DNA of 64,000 nucleotides from CAJBVG01 sp943371425 (GTDB taxonomy: Bacteria > Bacteroidota > Bacteroidia > Sphingobacteriales > Sphingobacteriaceae), in the NCBI GenBank assembly GCA_943371425.1, contig CALRUR010000008.1:79504-143503 (forward strand). The letters run 5' to 3'. Position 1 is the first letter of the stretch. Every line of letters begins with the position of its first letter. Below are positions 15,785 to 25,050 of the stretch, piece by piece. The notes below the pieces were generated by a model that was not told the DNA's origin, made no database searches, and was given only the letters and a program-made list of their open reading frames with translations. The translations under genes were made by a program, and so were the position numbers.

Positions 15785-16777
15785 TTATTCTTCGTCTAAT
15801 TTAAATTTCGACAAATTCATTCCGAATGATAAGCCTTTCGACTTTACCAATTCTTGTATTTCTGTTAATGATTTTTTACCGAAGTTTCTGAACTTTAACA
15901 TGTCAGCAACATCATACGTTACTAAATCAGCAAGAGTACGAATGTCTGCAGCTTTTAAGCAATTTAATGCACGTACAGATAAATCCATGTCTACTAATTC
16001 AGTTTTTAAGATTTTACGCATGTGTAAAATTTCTTCATCCACTTCATTTGTTTGTTCTTTTGCTTGCGTTTCTAACATAATACGCTCATCTGAGAACAAC
16101 ATGAAATGCTGAATTAAAATTTTAGCAGCTTCTTTCAACGCTTCTTCCGGGTGAATAGAACCATCTGTAGATATATCAAAAATTAATTTCTCGTAATCTG
16201 TTTTCTGTTCAACACGGTAGTTTTCGATGCTGTATTTTACGTTTTTAATTGGCGTAAAAATAGAATCGATTGCAATTACACCAACTGCAGCGTTTTCTGA
16301 TTTATTTTCTTCGGCAGCAATGTAACCACGACCTTTAGCAACTGTTAATTCCATTTCAAGCGTAATGCTTGAATTCATATTGCAGATTACTAAGTCTGGG
16401 TTTAATACTGTAAAGTTATTTGAAAATTTAGTTAAGTCGCCAGCTGTAAATGCATCCTGACCTTTGATTACCGCGAAAATCTTTTCAGAATCGCCGCTTT
16501 CGCCAGTTTTCTTAAAACGAACTTGTTTTAAATTCAAGATGATGTCTGTAACATCTTCTACTACACCTTTAATAGTAGAGAATTCATGAGATACTCCAGA
16601 AATTTTAACTGAAGTGATCGCATAACCTTCTAAAGATGAAAGCAAAATTCTTCTTAATGCATTACCGATGGTGATACCAAAACCTGGTTCTAAAGGACGA
16701 AACTCAAAAGAACCGTCGAAATCCGTAGACTTCTGCATGATCACTCTATCAGGTTTTTGAAATGCTAATATTGCCAT
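15785..16777 (-). CDS. rpoA: RNA polymerase subunit alpha
   Basis: This 330-residue protein is full length. The N-terminal dimerisation domain has GFGITIGNALRRILLSSLEG. The C-terminal domain (about 250-320) has LNCLKAADIRTLADLV and NFGKKSLTEIQE, the helix-hairpin-helix unit that contacts UP elements and activators. It sits after rpsD in the usual alpha-operon order. Confidence 0.98.
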   Translation of the reverse strand: MAILAFQKPDRVIMQKSTDFDGSFEFRPLEPGFGITIGNALRRILLSSLEGYAITSVKISGVSHEFSTIKGVVEDVTDIILNLKQVRFKKTGESGDSEKIFAVIKGQDAFTAGDLTKFSNNFTVLNPDLVICNMNSSITLEMELTVAKGRGYIAAEENKSENAAVGVIAIDSIFTPIKNVKYSIENYRVEQKTDYEKLIFDISTDGSIHPEEALKEAAKILIQHFMLFSDERIMLETQAKEQTNEVDEEILHMRKILKTELVDMDLSVRALNCLKAADIRTLADLVTYDVADMLKFRNFGKKSLTEIQELVKSKGLSFGMNLSKFKLDEE

Positions 16778-16858
16778 TCTTTAATTTTGTTTATGTGATA
16801 TATTTTAAAATGAATTTGTCGCAACGTTTAAGGGAAGCGACAAATTCAATGATTATTC

Positions 16859-17467
16859 TTATTTAGAGTACAACTCGACGATCAATTGTTCTTTGATGTT
16901 TTCTGGAATCTCTGAACGTTCTGGCATGTTTAAAAACTTACCTGTCATGCTCGCAGAATCCCACTCCAACCAATTGTATTTAGCTGCTTTCGTTTGTGAA
17001 ATTGCCTCAGTAATTGCTTCTAATGATTTAGATTTCTCACGTACTGAAATTACATCACCTGGTTTCAATGCGTATGAAGGAATGTTAACTACTTCACCGT
17101 TTACTGTTACGTGTTTGTGTGATACAATTTGACGTGCTGCTCTTCTAGAACCAGCAATACCCATACGGTATACTGTATTATCTAAACGAGCCTCTAAGAA
17201 TCTCAATAAGTTTTCACCTGTAATACCATGCTTACGGTGAGCTTTGTCGAATAAGTTAGCAAATTGCTTTTCTAATACACCGTAGATGTATTTAGCTTTT
17301 TGTTTCTCCATTAACTGCACAGCATATTCTGATTGCTTGCTACGTTTTTTCGACTGACCGTGTTGGCCAGGAGGATAATTTTTTCTTTCTAACGCTTTGT
17401 CCGGACCATAAATAGCCTCACGGAACTTACGTGCAATTTTTGATTTCGGGCCTGTATATCTTGCCAT
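16859..17467 (-). CDS. rpsD: 30S ribosomal protein S4
   Basis: At 202 residues it has standard length. It starts MARYTGPKSKIARKFRE and contains the S4 RNA-binding domain (RLDNTVYRMGIAGSRRAARQ, HKHVTVNGEVVNIPSY). It binds 16S rRNA early in assembly and in some bacteria represses its own operon. It lies between rpsK and rpoA. Confidence 0.98.
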   Translation of the reverse strand: MARYTGPKSKIARKFREAIYGPDKALERKNYPPGQHGQSKKRSKQSEYAVQLMEKQKAKYIYGVLEKQFANLFDKAHRKHGITGENLLRFLEARLDNTVYRMGIAGSRRAARQIVSHKHVTVNGEVVNIPSYALKPGDVISVREKSKSLEAITEAISQTKAAKYNWLEWDSASMTGKFLNMPERSEIPENIKEQLIVELYSK

Positions 17468-17534
17468 TTTTTATTTGTTTAGTGGTTAATCTTAGCTGTA
17501 AACTTATGCTTACAGTATAACTTCACCTGTTTTA

Positions 17535-17550
17535 TTAATTAGCTAATTAA
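17535..17550. repeat. TTAATTAGCTAATTAA palindrome at the rpsK stop
   Basis: A perfect 16-bp palindrome overlaps the rpsK stop codon. The same TTAGCTAA word appears after rplQ (15076-15111) and after fusA (30316-30351). Confidence 0.8.
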
Positions 17551-17939
17551 ACTCTTCTCTTCTTCGGAGGGCGACATCCATTGTGTGGAAGCGGAGTAAT
17601 ATCTTTTATCAAGGTTACTTCGATGCCTACATTTTGGATAGTACGGATAGCTGATTCTCTACCTGCGCCTGGTCCTTTAACAAATACTTCAACTTTACGT
17701 AATCCTAAGTCGTGTGCAACTTTACCGCAATCTTGTGCAGCTAATTGTGCAGCATATGGAGTGTTCTTTTTAGAACCTTTGAAACCCATTTTACCAGCAG
17801 ACGCCCAAGAAATTACTTGTCCTTGCGTATTTGTCATCGAGATGATGATATTGTTGAAAGTAGCGTTAATGTGTGCTTGACCAATTGGCTCAACCACTAC
17901 TACTCTTTTCTTTGCAACTTTTTTATTTGACTTTGCCAT
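17547..17939 (-). CDS. rpsK: 30S ribosomal protein S11
   Basis: This 130-residue protein has the S11 core: GQAHINATFNNIIISMTN, ASAGKMGFKGSKKNTPYAAQ and the C-terminal PHNGCRPPKKRRV. It forms part of the platform of the small subunit. It starts 12 bp after the rpsM stop. Confidence 0.98.
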   Translation of the reverse strand: MAKSNKKVAKKRVVVVEPIGQAHINATFNNIIISMTNTQGQVISWASAGKMGFKGSKKNTPYAAQLAAQDCGKVAHDLGLRKVEVFVKGPGAGRESAIRTIQNVGIEVTLIKDITPLPHNGCRPPKKRRV

Positions 17940-17951
17940 GTTTACTTCTTA

Positions 17952-18329
17952 TTACTTAGTTGCTTTTTTCTTACCTGCAACTGTCTTACGTTTACCTTTA
18001 CGAGTACGAGAATTGTTTTTAGTACGTTGACCACGAACCGGAAGACCCTTACGGTGACGTAATCCACGGTAACAACCAATGTCCATTAGACGTTTGATGT
18101 TCAACTGAACTTCTGAACGTAAAGCACCTTCAACTTTCACATTGTCGTTGATGATGTTACGAATAGCAGTTAATTGCTCATCTGTCCATTCCTGAACCTT
18201 CGTGTTGAAACTAATTCCAGCTTCAGTCAAAATATTTTGAGCTGTTTGACGACCTATACCATAGATATAAGTTAAGCCGATTTCTCCTCTTTTGTTTTTT
18301 GGTAAATCAATACCTGCGATCCTTGCCAT
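17952..18329 (-). CDS. rpsM: 30S ribosomal protein S13
   Basis: This 125-residue protein starts MARIAGIDLPKNKRGEIGLTY and has the helix-turn-helix RGLRHRKGLPVRGQRTKNN near its basic tail. It contacts the head of the small subunit and P-site tRNA. It follows rpmJ. Confidence 0.98.
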   Translation of the reverse strand: MARIAGIDLPKNKRGEIGLTYIYGIGRQTAQNILTEAGISFNTKVQEWTDEQLTAIRNIINDNVKVEGALRSEVQLNIKRLMDIGCYRGLRHRKGLPVRGQRTKNNSRTRKGKRKTVAGKKKATK

Positions 18330-18375
18330 TTCTTATAATAATTTCTTCAGACTATTTTTTAATTAACAATCAATA

Positions 18376-18492
18376 TTATCCTTGACGTTGTTTGTACTTA
18401 GGATTTTTCTTATTGATTACGTAAAGTTTCCCTTTACGACTGATGATTTTACAGTCGGCACTTCTCTTTTTGATGGATGCTTTAACTTTCAT
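18376..18492 (-). CDS. rpmJ: 50S ribosomal protein L36
   Basis: This 38-codon gene between infA and rpsM encodes MKVKASIKKRSADCKIISRK and ends PKYKQRQG. It has only the first Cys of the usual zinc-binding Cys3His set (SADCKII; the next position reads Ile), so it is the C-minus (zinc-free) type of L36. Length and position are as expected. Confidence 0.95.
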   Translation of the reverse strand: MKVKASIKKRSADCKIISRKGKLYVINKKNPKYKQRQG

Positions 18493-18506
18493 TTCTTTAA
18501 TTTTTA

Positions 18507-18725
18507 TTATTTATACCTGTACGTAATTCTTCCTTTTGTTAAATCGTATGGCGACATTTCTAATTTCACTCTATCACCAGGAAGAATTTTAATATAATTC
18601 ATTCTCATTTTACCTGAAATATGAGCTACTATTTCGTGTCCATTTTCCAGTTCTACCAAAAACATTGCGTTAGACAATGCCTCTTTGATCGTACCATCTT
18701 GCTCTATTGAAGCTTGTTTGGCCAT
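18507..18725 (-). CDS. infA: Translation initiation factor IF-1
   Basis: This 72-residue S1-like OB-fold protein (MAKQASIEQDGTIKEALSNA, FLVELENGHEIVAHISGKMR) has the family's exact usual length. It binds the A site during initiation. The start codon overlaps the map stop by one base. Confidence 0.98.
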   Translation of the reverse strand: MAKQASIEQDGTIKEALSNAMFLVELENGHEIVAHISGKMRMNYIKILPGDRVKLEMSPYDLTKGRITYRYK

Positions 18726-19510
18726 TAATTTATCTTTTTATTTAATACTTCTTCAACATATTGGAACGACGATAAAATATCTGCCTTTCCTTTTCTTATT
18801 GCAATCGTGTGTTCAAAATGTGCAGATGGTAATCCATCTCTTGTTTTGATTGTCCAGCCATCGTTTAACTGCCAAATTGCAGCTTTGCCCATGTTTACCA
18901 TTGGCTCTATAGCGATGGTTAATCCGTCCATCAATTTTAAACCTGTACCACGTTTACCATAATTTGGAACTTCTGGTTTTTCGTGTAAGTTTTGGCCTAT
19001 GCCATGTCCTACTAATTCTTTTACAATTCCGTACCCATGCTTTTCTGCATGTTCTTGAACTGCGTAAGAAACGTCGCCCATTCTGTTTCCAACCACTGCT
19101 TTTTCAATGGCTTTATATAAACTTTCTTTCGTTACTCTTAACAGTTGTTTAACCTCTTCCGCTACTTCTCCAACTTCAAATGTATAAGCCGAATCGCCAT
19201 AATAGCCATTCTTTAATACACCGCAATCAACAGAAATAACATCACCATCTTTTAAATCCTCTTTTCCAGGTATACCGTGTACCACTACTTCATTCACTGA
19301 TAAACACAATGAATTTGGGAAGCTTCCACCATATCCTTTAAAAGCAGGTATCGCGTTATGGTCGCGGATAAACTCCTCAGCCACTTTATCCAATTCAATT
19401 GGATTTATTCCTGGCTTAATTAATTTAGCAACTTCAGCTAATGTTTTTCCAACAAGTAAAGAACTCTCTCTAATTAGTTCGATCTGTTCGTCAGACTTAT
19501 AAATAATCAT
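18725..19510 (-). CDS. map: Methionine aminopeptidase, type I
   Basis: This 261-residue M24A enzyme removes the initiator Met from new proteins. All five metal ligands can be seen: Asp in DVISVDCGVLKNGYYGD (both Asp), His in LVGHGIGQNLH, Glu in IAIEPMVN and Glu in HFEHTIAI. The substrate-site VVHGIPG is also present. It lies in the usual place between secY and infA. Confidence 0.98.
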   Translation of the reverse strand: MIIYKSDEQIELIRESSLLVGKTLAEVAKLIKPGINPIELDKVAEEFIRDHNAIPAFKGYGGSFPNSLCLSVNEVVVHGIPGKEDLKDGDVISVDCGVLKNGYYGDSAYTFEVGEVAEEVKQLLRVTKESLYKAIEKAVVGNRMGDVSYAVQEHAEKHGYGIVKELVGHGIGQNLHEKPEVPNYGKRGTGLKLMDGLTIAIEPMVNMGKAAIWQLNDGWTIKTRDGLPSAHFEHTIAIRKGKADILSSFQYVEEVLNKKIN

Positions 19511-19525
19511 ACCGAACTGATCTTA

Positions 19526-20857
19526 TTATATGGCTGCGGCTCCCGCTGGAGTACGGCCTTTTATGCGTCCGGTTTTCATTAAACCATCATACTGACGCAT
19601 TAATAAATGACTTTCAATTTGTTGTAATGTATCTAACACCACCCCTACCATAATTAACAATGAAGTACCACCGTAGAAATTAGCAAACTGTGAGTTGATT
19701 CCCATGATCACCGCGATCGAAGGTAGTATTGCTACTATTGCTAAGAACACTGAACCTGGTAATGTAATTCTTGATATTACAGCATCAATAAATTCACTTG
19801 TTTTCTTTCCTGGTTTGATACCTGGTATAAAACCACCATTACGTTTCATATCATCTGCCATTTGGTTAGGATTAACCGTAATAGCTGTGTAGAAATAAGT
19901 AAAGGCAATAATCATAAAGGCAAACAATAAGTTGTATGATAATGAATTAGGGTTACCTAAGTTCGTACCTACTACTTGTGCAAAACCCGATTCTGGCATA
20001 AATGATGCAAGTGTACCTGGTATAAACATAATTGCTTGCGCAAAAATGATTGGCATAACGCCTGCTGAGTTTACTTTTAGAGGGATGTACTGACGAACAC
20101 CACCGTATTGTTTGTTACCTACAATTCTTTTAGCGTATTGTACAGGTATTTTACGTGTACCTTGAACTAATAAGATGGTAAATATTACTACAAATACTAA
20201 TGCTGCAAGTTCAATGATGAATGGAATTAAACCACCACCGTTAACACTTAAGCGAGATGCACCTTCAAAATATAAAGCACCAGGTAACTGAGCGATAATT
20301 CCTACCATGATGATAAGAGAGATACCGTTTCCTAAACCTTTATCAGTAATACGCTCACCTAACCACATTACAAACATAGTTCCTGTAGTTAATACAAATA
20401 TTGAAGAAATGGTAAATAAGCTTTGGCTTATGGTAATTGCTTCTTGAGGAACTTGTGTTTTGATGTAACCAATTGCTTGGCCAGCAGTAATAATAATAGT
20501 TAAGTAACGAGTTATTTGATTTACTTTCTTACGACCACTTTCGCCTTCTTTTTGTAAGCGTTGGAAATAAGGAATAACTATACCAAATAATTGTACTACG
20601 ATAGATGCAGAGATATATGGCATTACACCTAAAGCGAACACAGAAGAACGAGCAAACGAACCACCTGCGAACATGTTTAACAAACCTAAAATACCATCTT
20701 GAGCTTGTTTAGATTCTACTAAACTAGGGTCAACGCCTGGTAATACGATAAATGAACCAACTCTATAAATTAAGAGTAAGAGTAAGGTATTAAGAATCCT
20801 TACACGTAGGTCTTCAATTTTGAAGATGTTGGTTAATGTAGATATAAATCTCTTCAT
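19526..20857 (-). CDS. secY: Preprotein translocase subunit SecY
   Basis: This 443-residue protein has ten hydrophobic segments and the SecY signatures (GVMPYISASIVVQLF, GIGNGISL-like GLGNGISLIIM, INPNQMADDMKRNGGFIPG). It forms the protein-conducting channel of the cytoplasmic membrane, through which the T9SS cargo proteins and receptors of this window would first pass. It is 7 bp downstream of rplO. Confidence 0.98.
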   Translation of the reverse strand: MKRFISTLTNIFKIEDLRVRILNTLLLLLIYRVGSFIVLPGVDPSLVESKQAQDGILGLLNMFAGGSFARSSVFALGVMPYISASIVVQLFGIVIPYFQRLQKEGESGRKKVNQITRYLTIIITAGQAIGYIKTQVPQEAITISQSLFTISSIFVLTTGTMFVMWLGERITDKGLGNGISLIIMVGIIAQLPGALYFEGASRLSVNGGGLIPFIIELAALVFVVIFTILLVQGTRKIPVQYAKRIVGNKQYGGVRQYIPLKVNSAGVMPIIFAQAIMFIPGTLASFMPESGFAQVVGTNLGNPNSLSYNLLFAFMIIAFTYFYTAITVNPNQMADDMKRNGGFIPGIKPGKKTSEFIDAVISRITLPGSVFLAIVAILPSIAVIMGINSQFANFYGGTSLLIMVGVVLDTLQQIESHLLMRQYDGLMKTGRIKGRTPAGAAAI

Positions 20858-20864
20858 GTATATA

Positions 20865-21311
20865 TTACAATGTAACTACAGTTCCACCTATTGCTTCGAT
20901 AGCAGCTTTAGCTGTTGCAGTAAATGCATGAGCTTTCACTTCTAACTTCGCTTTTAATTCGCCGCGACCTAAGATTTTTACTTTATCAGACTTCGACATT
21001 AAACCGTGAGCTTTTAAAGCATCTAGGTCTATTGATTGAAGGTTGAATTTCTCTGAAAGAGCTTGTAAAACATCTAAGTTCACACCAACGTATTCAACGC
21101 GGTTAATATTTTTGAATCCAAACTTTGGAATTCTTCTTTGTAATGGCATCTGACCACCTTCAAAACCTACTTTAGTAGAAGTTCCTGAACGAGAACCTGC
21201 ACCTTTATGGCCACGTGTAGAAGTTCCACCTCTACCTGAACCTGTACCTCTACCAACTCTTTTGCGGTTTTTTATTGATCCTTCTGCTGGCTTTAAATTC
21301 GATAATTTCAT
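20865..21311 (-). CDS. rplO: 50S ribosomal protein L15
   Basis: This 148-residue protein has the Gly/Arg-rich N-terminal extension (KRVGRGTGSGRGGTSTRGHK) and the globular C-terminal half (RVEYVGVNLDVLQAL). Length is normal. It follows rpmD. Confidence 0.98.
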   Translation of the reverse strand: MKLSNLKPAEGSIKNRKRVGRGTGSGRGGTSTRGHKGAGSRSGTSTKVGFEGGQMPLQRRIPKFGFKNINRVEYVGVNLDVLQALSEKFNLQSIDLDALKAHGLMSKSDKVKILGRGELKAKLEVKAHAFTATAKAAIEAIGGTVVTL

Positions 21312-21345
21312 CTTTGTTCAATTAATTCCCTGATGGGATAAACAA

Positions 21346-21525
21346 TTAAATATTTTCTACTTTTATTAGATGATTCACTTTCGCAACCATTCCTAAAATT
21401 TGAGGAGTTGCTTCAACTTCAACAGTTTGATTCATCTTACGAAGACCTAATGCGAACATGGTAGCTTTTTGCTTCACGTTGCGGTCGATCACACTTTTCG
21501 TTTGCGTAATTTTGATTTTTGACAT
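21346..21525 (-). CDS. rpmD: 50S ribosomal protein L30
   Basis: This 59-residue protein starts MSKIKITQTKSVIDRNVKQK and has the L30 motif ALGLRKMNQTVEVE. It sits between rpsE and rplO, the expected place, with 4 bp to the rpsE stop. Confidence 0.95.
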   Translation of the reverse strand: MSKIKITQTKSVIDRNVKQKATMFALGLRKMNQTVEVEATPQILGMVAKVNHLIKVENI

Positions 21526-21529
21526 AACC

Positions 21530-22048
21530 TTAACCGTTAAATACTTTACTTAATGAAACTCCTCTGTGTTGAGCAACTGTAATTGCATCGCGCATTAACG
21601 CTAAAGCAGTTACGGTAGCTTTTACCACGTTGTGTGGGTTTGAAGAACCTTTTGACTTAGCCAAAACGTCTGTAACTCCTGCACTCTCTAATACTGCACG
21701 CATCGCACCACCAGCTATTACACCGGTACCGTGAGAAGCAGGTTTTAAGAATACATATCCACCTGAATATTTACCATATTGTTCGTGAGGAACAGTACCT
21801 TTAATGATTGGAACTTTAATTAAGTTCTTCTTTGCATCATCAATACCTTTGGTAATTGCTTCTGTTACTTCTTTTGCTTTTCCTAATCCGTATCCTACAA
21901 CACCGTTTTCATCACCTACCACTACGATAGCAGAGAAACTGAACGTACGACCACCTTTGGTAACTTTAGCAACACGTTGGATGCTTACCAAACGATCTTT
22001 AAGTTCGATATCTGTTGTTTTTACTCTTTTGATATTTGCTGTTGACAT
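21530..22048 (-). CDS. rpsE: 30S ribosomal protein S5
   Basis: This 172-residue protein has the double-stranded RNA-binding-like N-terminal fold (VVVGDENGVVGYGLGKAKEV) and the C-terminal domain (GTGVIAGGAMRAVLESAGV). It supports decoding accuracy. Confidence 0.98.
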   Translation of the reverse strand: MSTANIKRVKTTDIELKDRLVSIQRVAKVTKGGRTFSFSAIVVVGDENGVVGYGLGKAKEVTEAITKGIDDAKKNLIKVPIIKGTVPHEQYGKYSGGYVFLKPASHGTGVIAGGAMRAVLESAGVTDVLAKSKGSSNPHNVVKATVTALALMRDAITVAQHRGVSLSKVFNG

Positions 22049-22058
22049 GTTTCTTTAA

Positions 22059-22415
22059 TTAGAATTGTAAACCACCTTCTCTAGCGCCTTCTGCTAAAGA
22101 TTTAATTCTACCATGATATAAATAACCATTACGGTCGAATACCACTTGACTGATTCCTGCTGCTACTGCTTTCTCAGCGATCAATTTTCCAACTTGTTTA
22201 GATTGGTCAACTTTGTTTGATGCTGCATCTACTGTATCTTTCATGCTTGATGCTGAAACTAATGTTTTACCAGTAGTGTCATCAATTATTTGCGCATAAA
22301 TCGCTTTGTTACTTCTGTAAACAGAAAGTCTTGGGCGTTCTGTAGTACCCGCTAATCTTAAGCGAATTCCTTTTTTGATTCTTAATCTTCTTGAAGATTT
22401 AATACTATTTGCCAT
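22059..22415 (-). CDS. rplR: 50S ribosomal protein L18
   Basis: This 118-residue protein has the L18 core (RPRLSVYRSNKAIYAQIIDD) and ends GRIKSLAEGAREGGLQF. It binds 5S rRNA together with L5 (rplE, upstream). Confidence 0.98.
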   Translation of the reverse strand: MANSIKSSRRLRIKKGIRLRLAGTTERPRLSVYRSNKAIYAQIIDDTTGKTLVSASSMKDTVDAASNKVDQSKQVGKLIAEKAVAAGISQVVFDRNGYLYHGRIKSLAEGAREGGLQF

Positions 22416-22423
22416 GACTATAA

Positions 22424-22981
22424 TTATTTTTTAGCTGCTGATTTACCTGCTTTTCTTCTCAATACTTCACCAGCAAACTTGATACCTTTACCTTTGTATG
22501 GTTCTGGAGCTCTTAATGAACGAATCTTTGCAGCAACCTGACCAATTAATTGTTTATCGATAGATTCTAAAATGATGGTAGGGTTCTGACCTTTTTCTGC
22601 AGTGGTAGTTACCTTAATTTCTGTAGGTAATTCGAATACAAAATGGTGAGAATAACCTAACACTAGATCTAACGTGTTACCTTGGTTTGTAGCACGGTAA
22701 CCCACACCTACTAGTTCTTGAACAACTTTGTAGCCTTGAGTAACGCCTATAACCATGTTATTGATTAATGAACGGTATAAACCGTGCAATGCTTTGTGTC
22801 TTTTTTGTTCTGTAGGGCGTTGAACTAAAATTTGTCCATCTTCTACTTTAACGATCATATCTGGATCAACTGCTTGAGTTAAGGCTCCTTTTGGACCTTT
22901 AACTGTAACCACATTGTCCGATGATATTGTCAACTCTACTCCTTGAGGTAAAGCGATTGGTAATTTTCCTATACGTGACAT
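22424..22981 (-). CDS. rplF: 50S ribosomal protein L6
   Basis: This is 185 residues from ATG 22981 (MSRIGKLPIALPQGVE). The frame is open 16 codons further upstream but would then overlap the end of rpsH. A GGAGGAAG purine run just upstream of 22981 supports the shorter start. The repeated L6 domains and the C-terminal PEPYKGKGIKF signature are present. Confidence 0.97.
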   Translation of the reverse strand: MSRIGKLPIALPQGVELTISSDNVVTVKGPKGALTQAVDPDMIVKVEDGQILVQRPTEQKRHKALHGLYRSLINNMVIGVTQGYKVVQELVGVGYRATNQGNTLDLVLGYSHHFVFELPTEIKVTTTAEKGQNPTIILESIDKQLIGQVAAKIRSLRAPEPYKGKGIKFAGEVLRRKAGKSAAKK

Positions 22982-23000
22982 TTCTTCTTCTTCCTCCTGA

Positions 23001-23399
23001 TTAATAAATGTAACACAATACTTCACCACCCACGTTTTGTACGCGAGCTTCTTTGTCTGTCATCACACCTTTAGAAGTAGAAAGGATTGCAATACCTAAT
23101 CCGTTCAAAACTCGCGGCATGTTGCTCATGTGAGCGTAATTTCTCAAACCAGGTTTACTGATTCTTGAGAGTTTCCTGATTGCCGAAGTTTTAGTAATCG
23201 GATGGTATTTTAAAGCAATTTTAATAATGCCTTGAACACCAGTATCCTCAAACTTGTAATTCGCAATATATCCTTTATCAAAAAGAACTTTTGTGATTTC
23301 TTTTTTGATATTAGATGCAGGAACCTCGACAACCCTATGGTTGGCCTTAATGGCATTCCTTACTCTTGTAAGATAATCTGCTATTGGATCTGTAGTCAT
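23001..23399 (-). CDS. rpsH: 30S ribosomal protein S8
   Basis: This 132-residue protein starts MTTDPIADYLTRVRNAIKAN and ends in the S8 signature ILSTSKGVMTDKEARVQN. It binds 16S rRNA helix 21 and is the spc-operon autoregulator in E. coli. The 103-bp gap upstream is the longest within the spc section and holds a possible internal promoter. Confidence 0.98.
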   Translation of the reverse strand: MTTDPIADYLTRVRNAIKANHRVVEVPASNIKKEITKVLFDKGYIANYKFEDTGVQGIIKIALKYHPITKTSAIRKLSRISKPGLRNYAHMSNMPRVLNGLGIAILSTSKGVMTDKEARVQNVGGEVLCYIY

Positions 23400-23443
23400 T
23401 TTTAACTGTTATTTACTATAATAAACTAAAATTTAGCGGACGG

Positions 23444-23451
23444 CAAAGATA
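23444..23451 (-). promoter_or_regulatory. Possible internal promoter -7 box upstream of rpsH
   Basis: On the minus strand, TATCTTTG matches the Bacteroidota -7 consensus TAnnTTTG, 45 bp before the rpsH ATG in an unusually wide gap. A matching TTG at -33 is not clear (TAG at the right spacing), so the evidence is partial. Confidence 0.35.
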
Positions 23452-23502
23452 GTAAAATCTTTTACTTTCCACTAAATTTTCAATAATTCTTTGTGTTGAG
23501 CC

Positions 23503-23772
23503 TTACCAGCTCGCTTTTTTCACACCTGGTATTTTACCAGCAAGAGCCATATCTCTAAAGAGAACCCTTGAAATTCCAAACTGACGCATGTAACCACGAG
23601 GGCGACCGGTTAGTTTGCAACGGTTGTGTAAACGTACAGGACTTGCATTTTTTGGAAGTTTATCCAAAGCAGCGTAATCACCTGCAGCTTTTAAGTCAGC
23701 TCTTTTTTGAGCGTATTTATCAACAAGCTTTTTGCGTTTTACTTCGCGAGCTTTTATGCCTTCTTTAGCCAT
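23503..23772 (-). CDS. rpsN: 30S ribosomal protein S14
   Basis: This 89-residue long-form S14 (MAKEGIKAREVKRKKLVDKY) lacks the zinc-finger Cys set of the short form and ends in GISRVLFRDMALAGKIPGVKKASW. It follows rplE by 3 bp. Confidence 0.98.
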   Translation of the reverse strand: MAKEGIKAREVKRKKLVDKYAQKRADLKAAGDYAALDKLPKNASPVRLHNRCKLTGRPRGYMRQFGISRVLFRDMALAGKIPGVKKASW

Positions 23773-23775
23773 TAC

Positions 23776-24336
23776 TTAGTTGTTATTTTGGTTTTTAAAT
23801 GGTAATCCGAATTCTTTCAATAATTCTAACGCTTCTTTATCTGTTCCAGCAGTTGTTACGAACGTAATGTCCATACCCATGATTTTGTTGATTTTATCAA
23901 TGTTGATCTCTGGGAATATAATTTGCTCCGTTACACCTAATGTATAGTTACCACGTCCGTCGAATCCTTTATCGTTGATTCCTTTGAAATCACGAATACG
24001 TGGCAATGCCACAGCGATTAAACGATCTAAGAACTCGTACATCTTATTGTCGCGAAGTGTAACTCTTACACCTACAGGTACGTTTTTACGTAACTTGAAG
24101 TTCGAGATATCTTTCTTAGATTTTGCAGAAATTGCACGTTGACCAGTAATTAAAGTCATTTCTTCCACTGCATTGTCGATTAATTTCTTATCAGAAACTG
24201 CTGCTCCAACACCTTGGTTGATACAAATTTTAGTCAAACGTGGCACTTGCATCACGCTTTTGTATTGAAACTTATCTTTCAAAGAAGAAACTATTTCTTC
24301 TTTATACTTATTTTTTAATCTAGGTACGTAAGCCAT
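23776..24336 (-). CDS. rplE: 50S ribosomal protein L5
   Basis: This 186-residue protein has the L5 motif VPRLTKICINQGVGAA and ends with DMGMDIT-type strand GMDITFVTTAGTDKEALELL. It binds 5S rRNA. Its start overlaps the rplX stop by one base. Confidence 0.98.
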   Translation of the reverse strand: MAYVPRLKNKYKEEIVSSLKDKFQYKSVMQVPRLTKICINQGVGAAVSDKKLIDNAVEEMTLITGQRAISAKSKKDISNFKLRKNVPVGVRVTLRDNKMYEFLDRLIAVALPRIRDFKGINDKGFDGRGNYTLGVTEQIIFPEINIDKINKIMGMDITFVTTAGTDKEALELLKEFGLPFKNQNNN

Positions 24337-24677
24337 TATTTAATCACCTCCCCTGAGTTTTTTGCAACCCTTACCAATTTTCCAGCATCGTTTAGTTTTC
24401 TACCTACACGTGTTGCTTTACCTGATTTAGGGTCAATTAACATAACATTTGAAATATGCATTGGCGCTTCTTTCTTAATGATTCCGCCTTCGGTATTAGT
24501 TGCGTTAGGTTTAGTATGTTTTGAAACCATATTTAATCCTTCAACAATAACTCTGTTAGTAGTTTTGTTTACGCTTAATACTTTTCCTTGTTGGCCTTTA
24601 GCATCACCAGCAATAACTTTAACAGTATCGCCTTTACGGATATTTAATTTGGCCTGAGTGTTATTCTTTCTTTCCAT
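24336..24677 (-). CDS. rplX: 50S ribosomal protein L24
   Basis: This 113-residue protein has a KOW motif (NIRKGDTVKVIAGDAKGQQG) and VEGLNMVSKHTKP. It is an early assembly initiator of the large subunit. Confidence 0.98.
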   Translation of the reverse strand: MERKNNTQAKLNIRKGDTVKVIAGDAKGQQGKVLSVNKTTNRVIVEGLNMVSKHTKPNATNTEGGIIKKEAPMHISNVMLIDPKSGKATRVGRKLNDAGKLVRVAKNSGEVIK

Positions 24678-24679
24678 GA

Positions 24680-25048
24680 TTATAATACCTCCGGTGCTAA
24701 TGAAACAATTTTCATGAATTGTTTTTCACGCAATTCTCTTGCTACTGGACCAAAAATACGAGTACCTCTCGGTTCGTCGTTTGCGTTTAATAAAACGGCA
24801 GCGTTATCGTCGAAACGAATGTAAGAACCGTCTTTACGACGTACTTCTTTTTTCGTACGAACTACTACTGCTTTCGATACAGTACCTTTTTTAATGTTTC
24901 CTGATGGAATAGCGTTTTTAACGGTAACTACGATTTTGTCTCCTAAAGAGGCATATCTCTTACCAGTTCCGCCTAACACACGGATACATAGTACTTCTTT
25001 GGCACCGCTGTTATCTGCAACAGTAAGCCTTGATTCTTGTTGTATCAT
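24680..25048 (-). CDS. rplN: 50S ribosomal protein L14
   Basis: This 122-residue protein starts MIQQESRLTVADNSGAKEVL and ends FMKIVSLAPEVL, the full standard L14. It lies at the subunit interface. Confidence 0.98.
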   Translation of the reverse strand: MIQQESRLTVADNSGAKEVLCIRVLGGTGKRYASLGDKIVVTVKNAIPSGNIKKGTVSKAVVVRTKKEVRRKDGSYIRFDDNAAVLLNANDEPRGTRIFGPVARELREKQFMKIVSLAPEVL

Positions 25049-25050
25049 GA

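Noticed and set aside
22982..23029. 16-codon N-terminal extension of L6
   Set aside because: It would overlap the end of rpsH and is unlike L6; the purine-rich ribosome site precedes ATG 22981.
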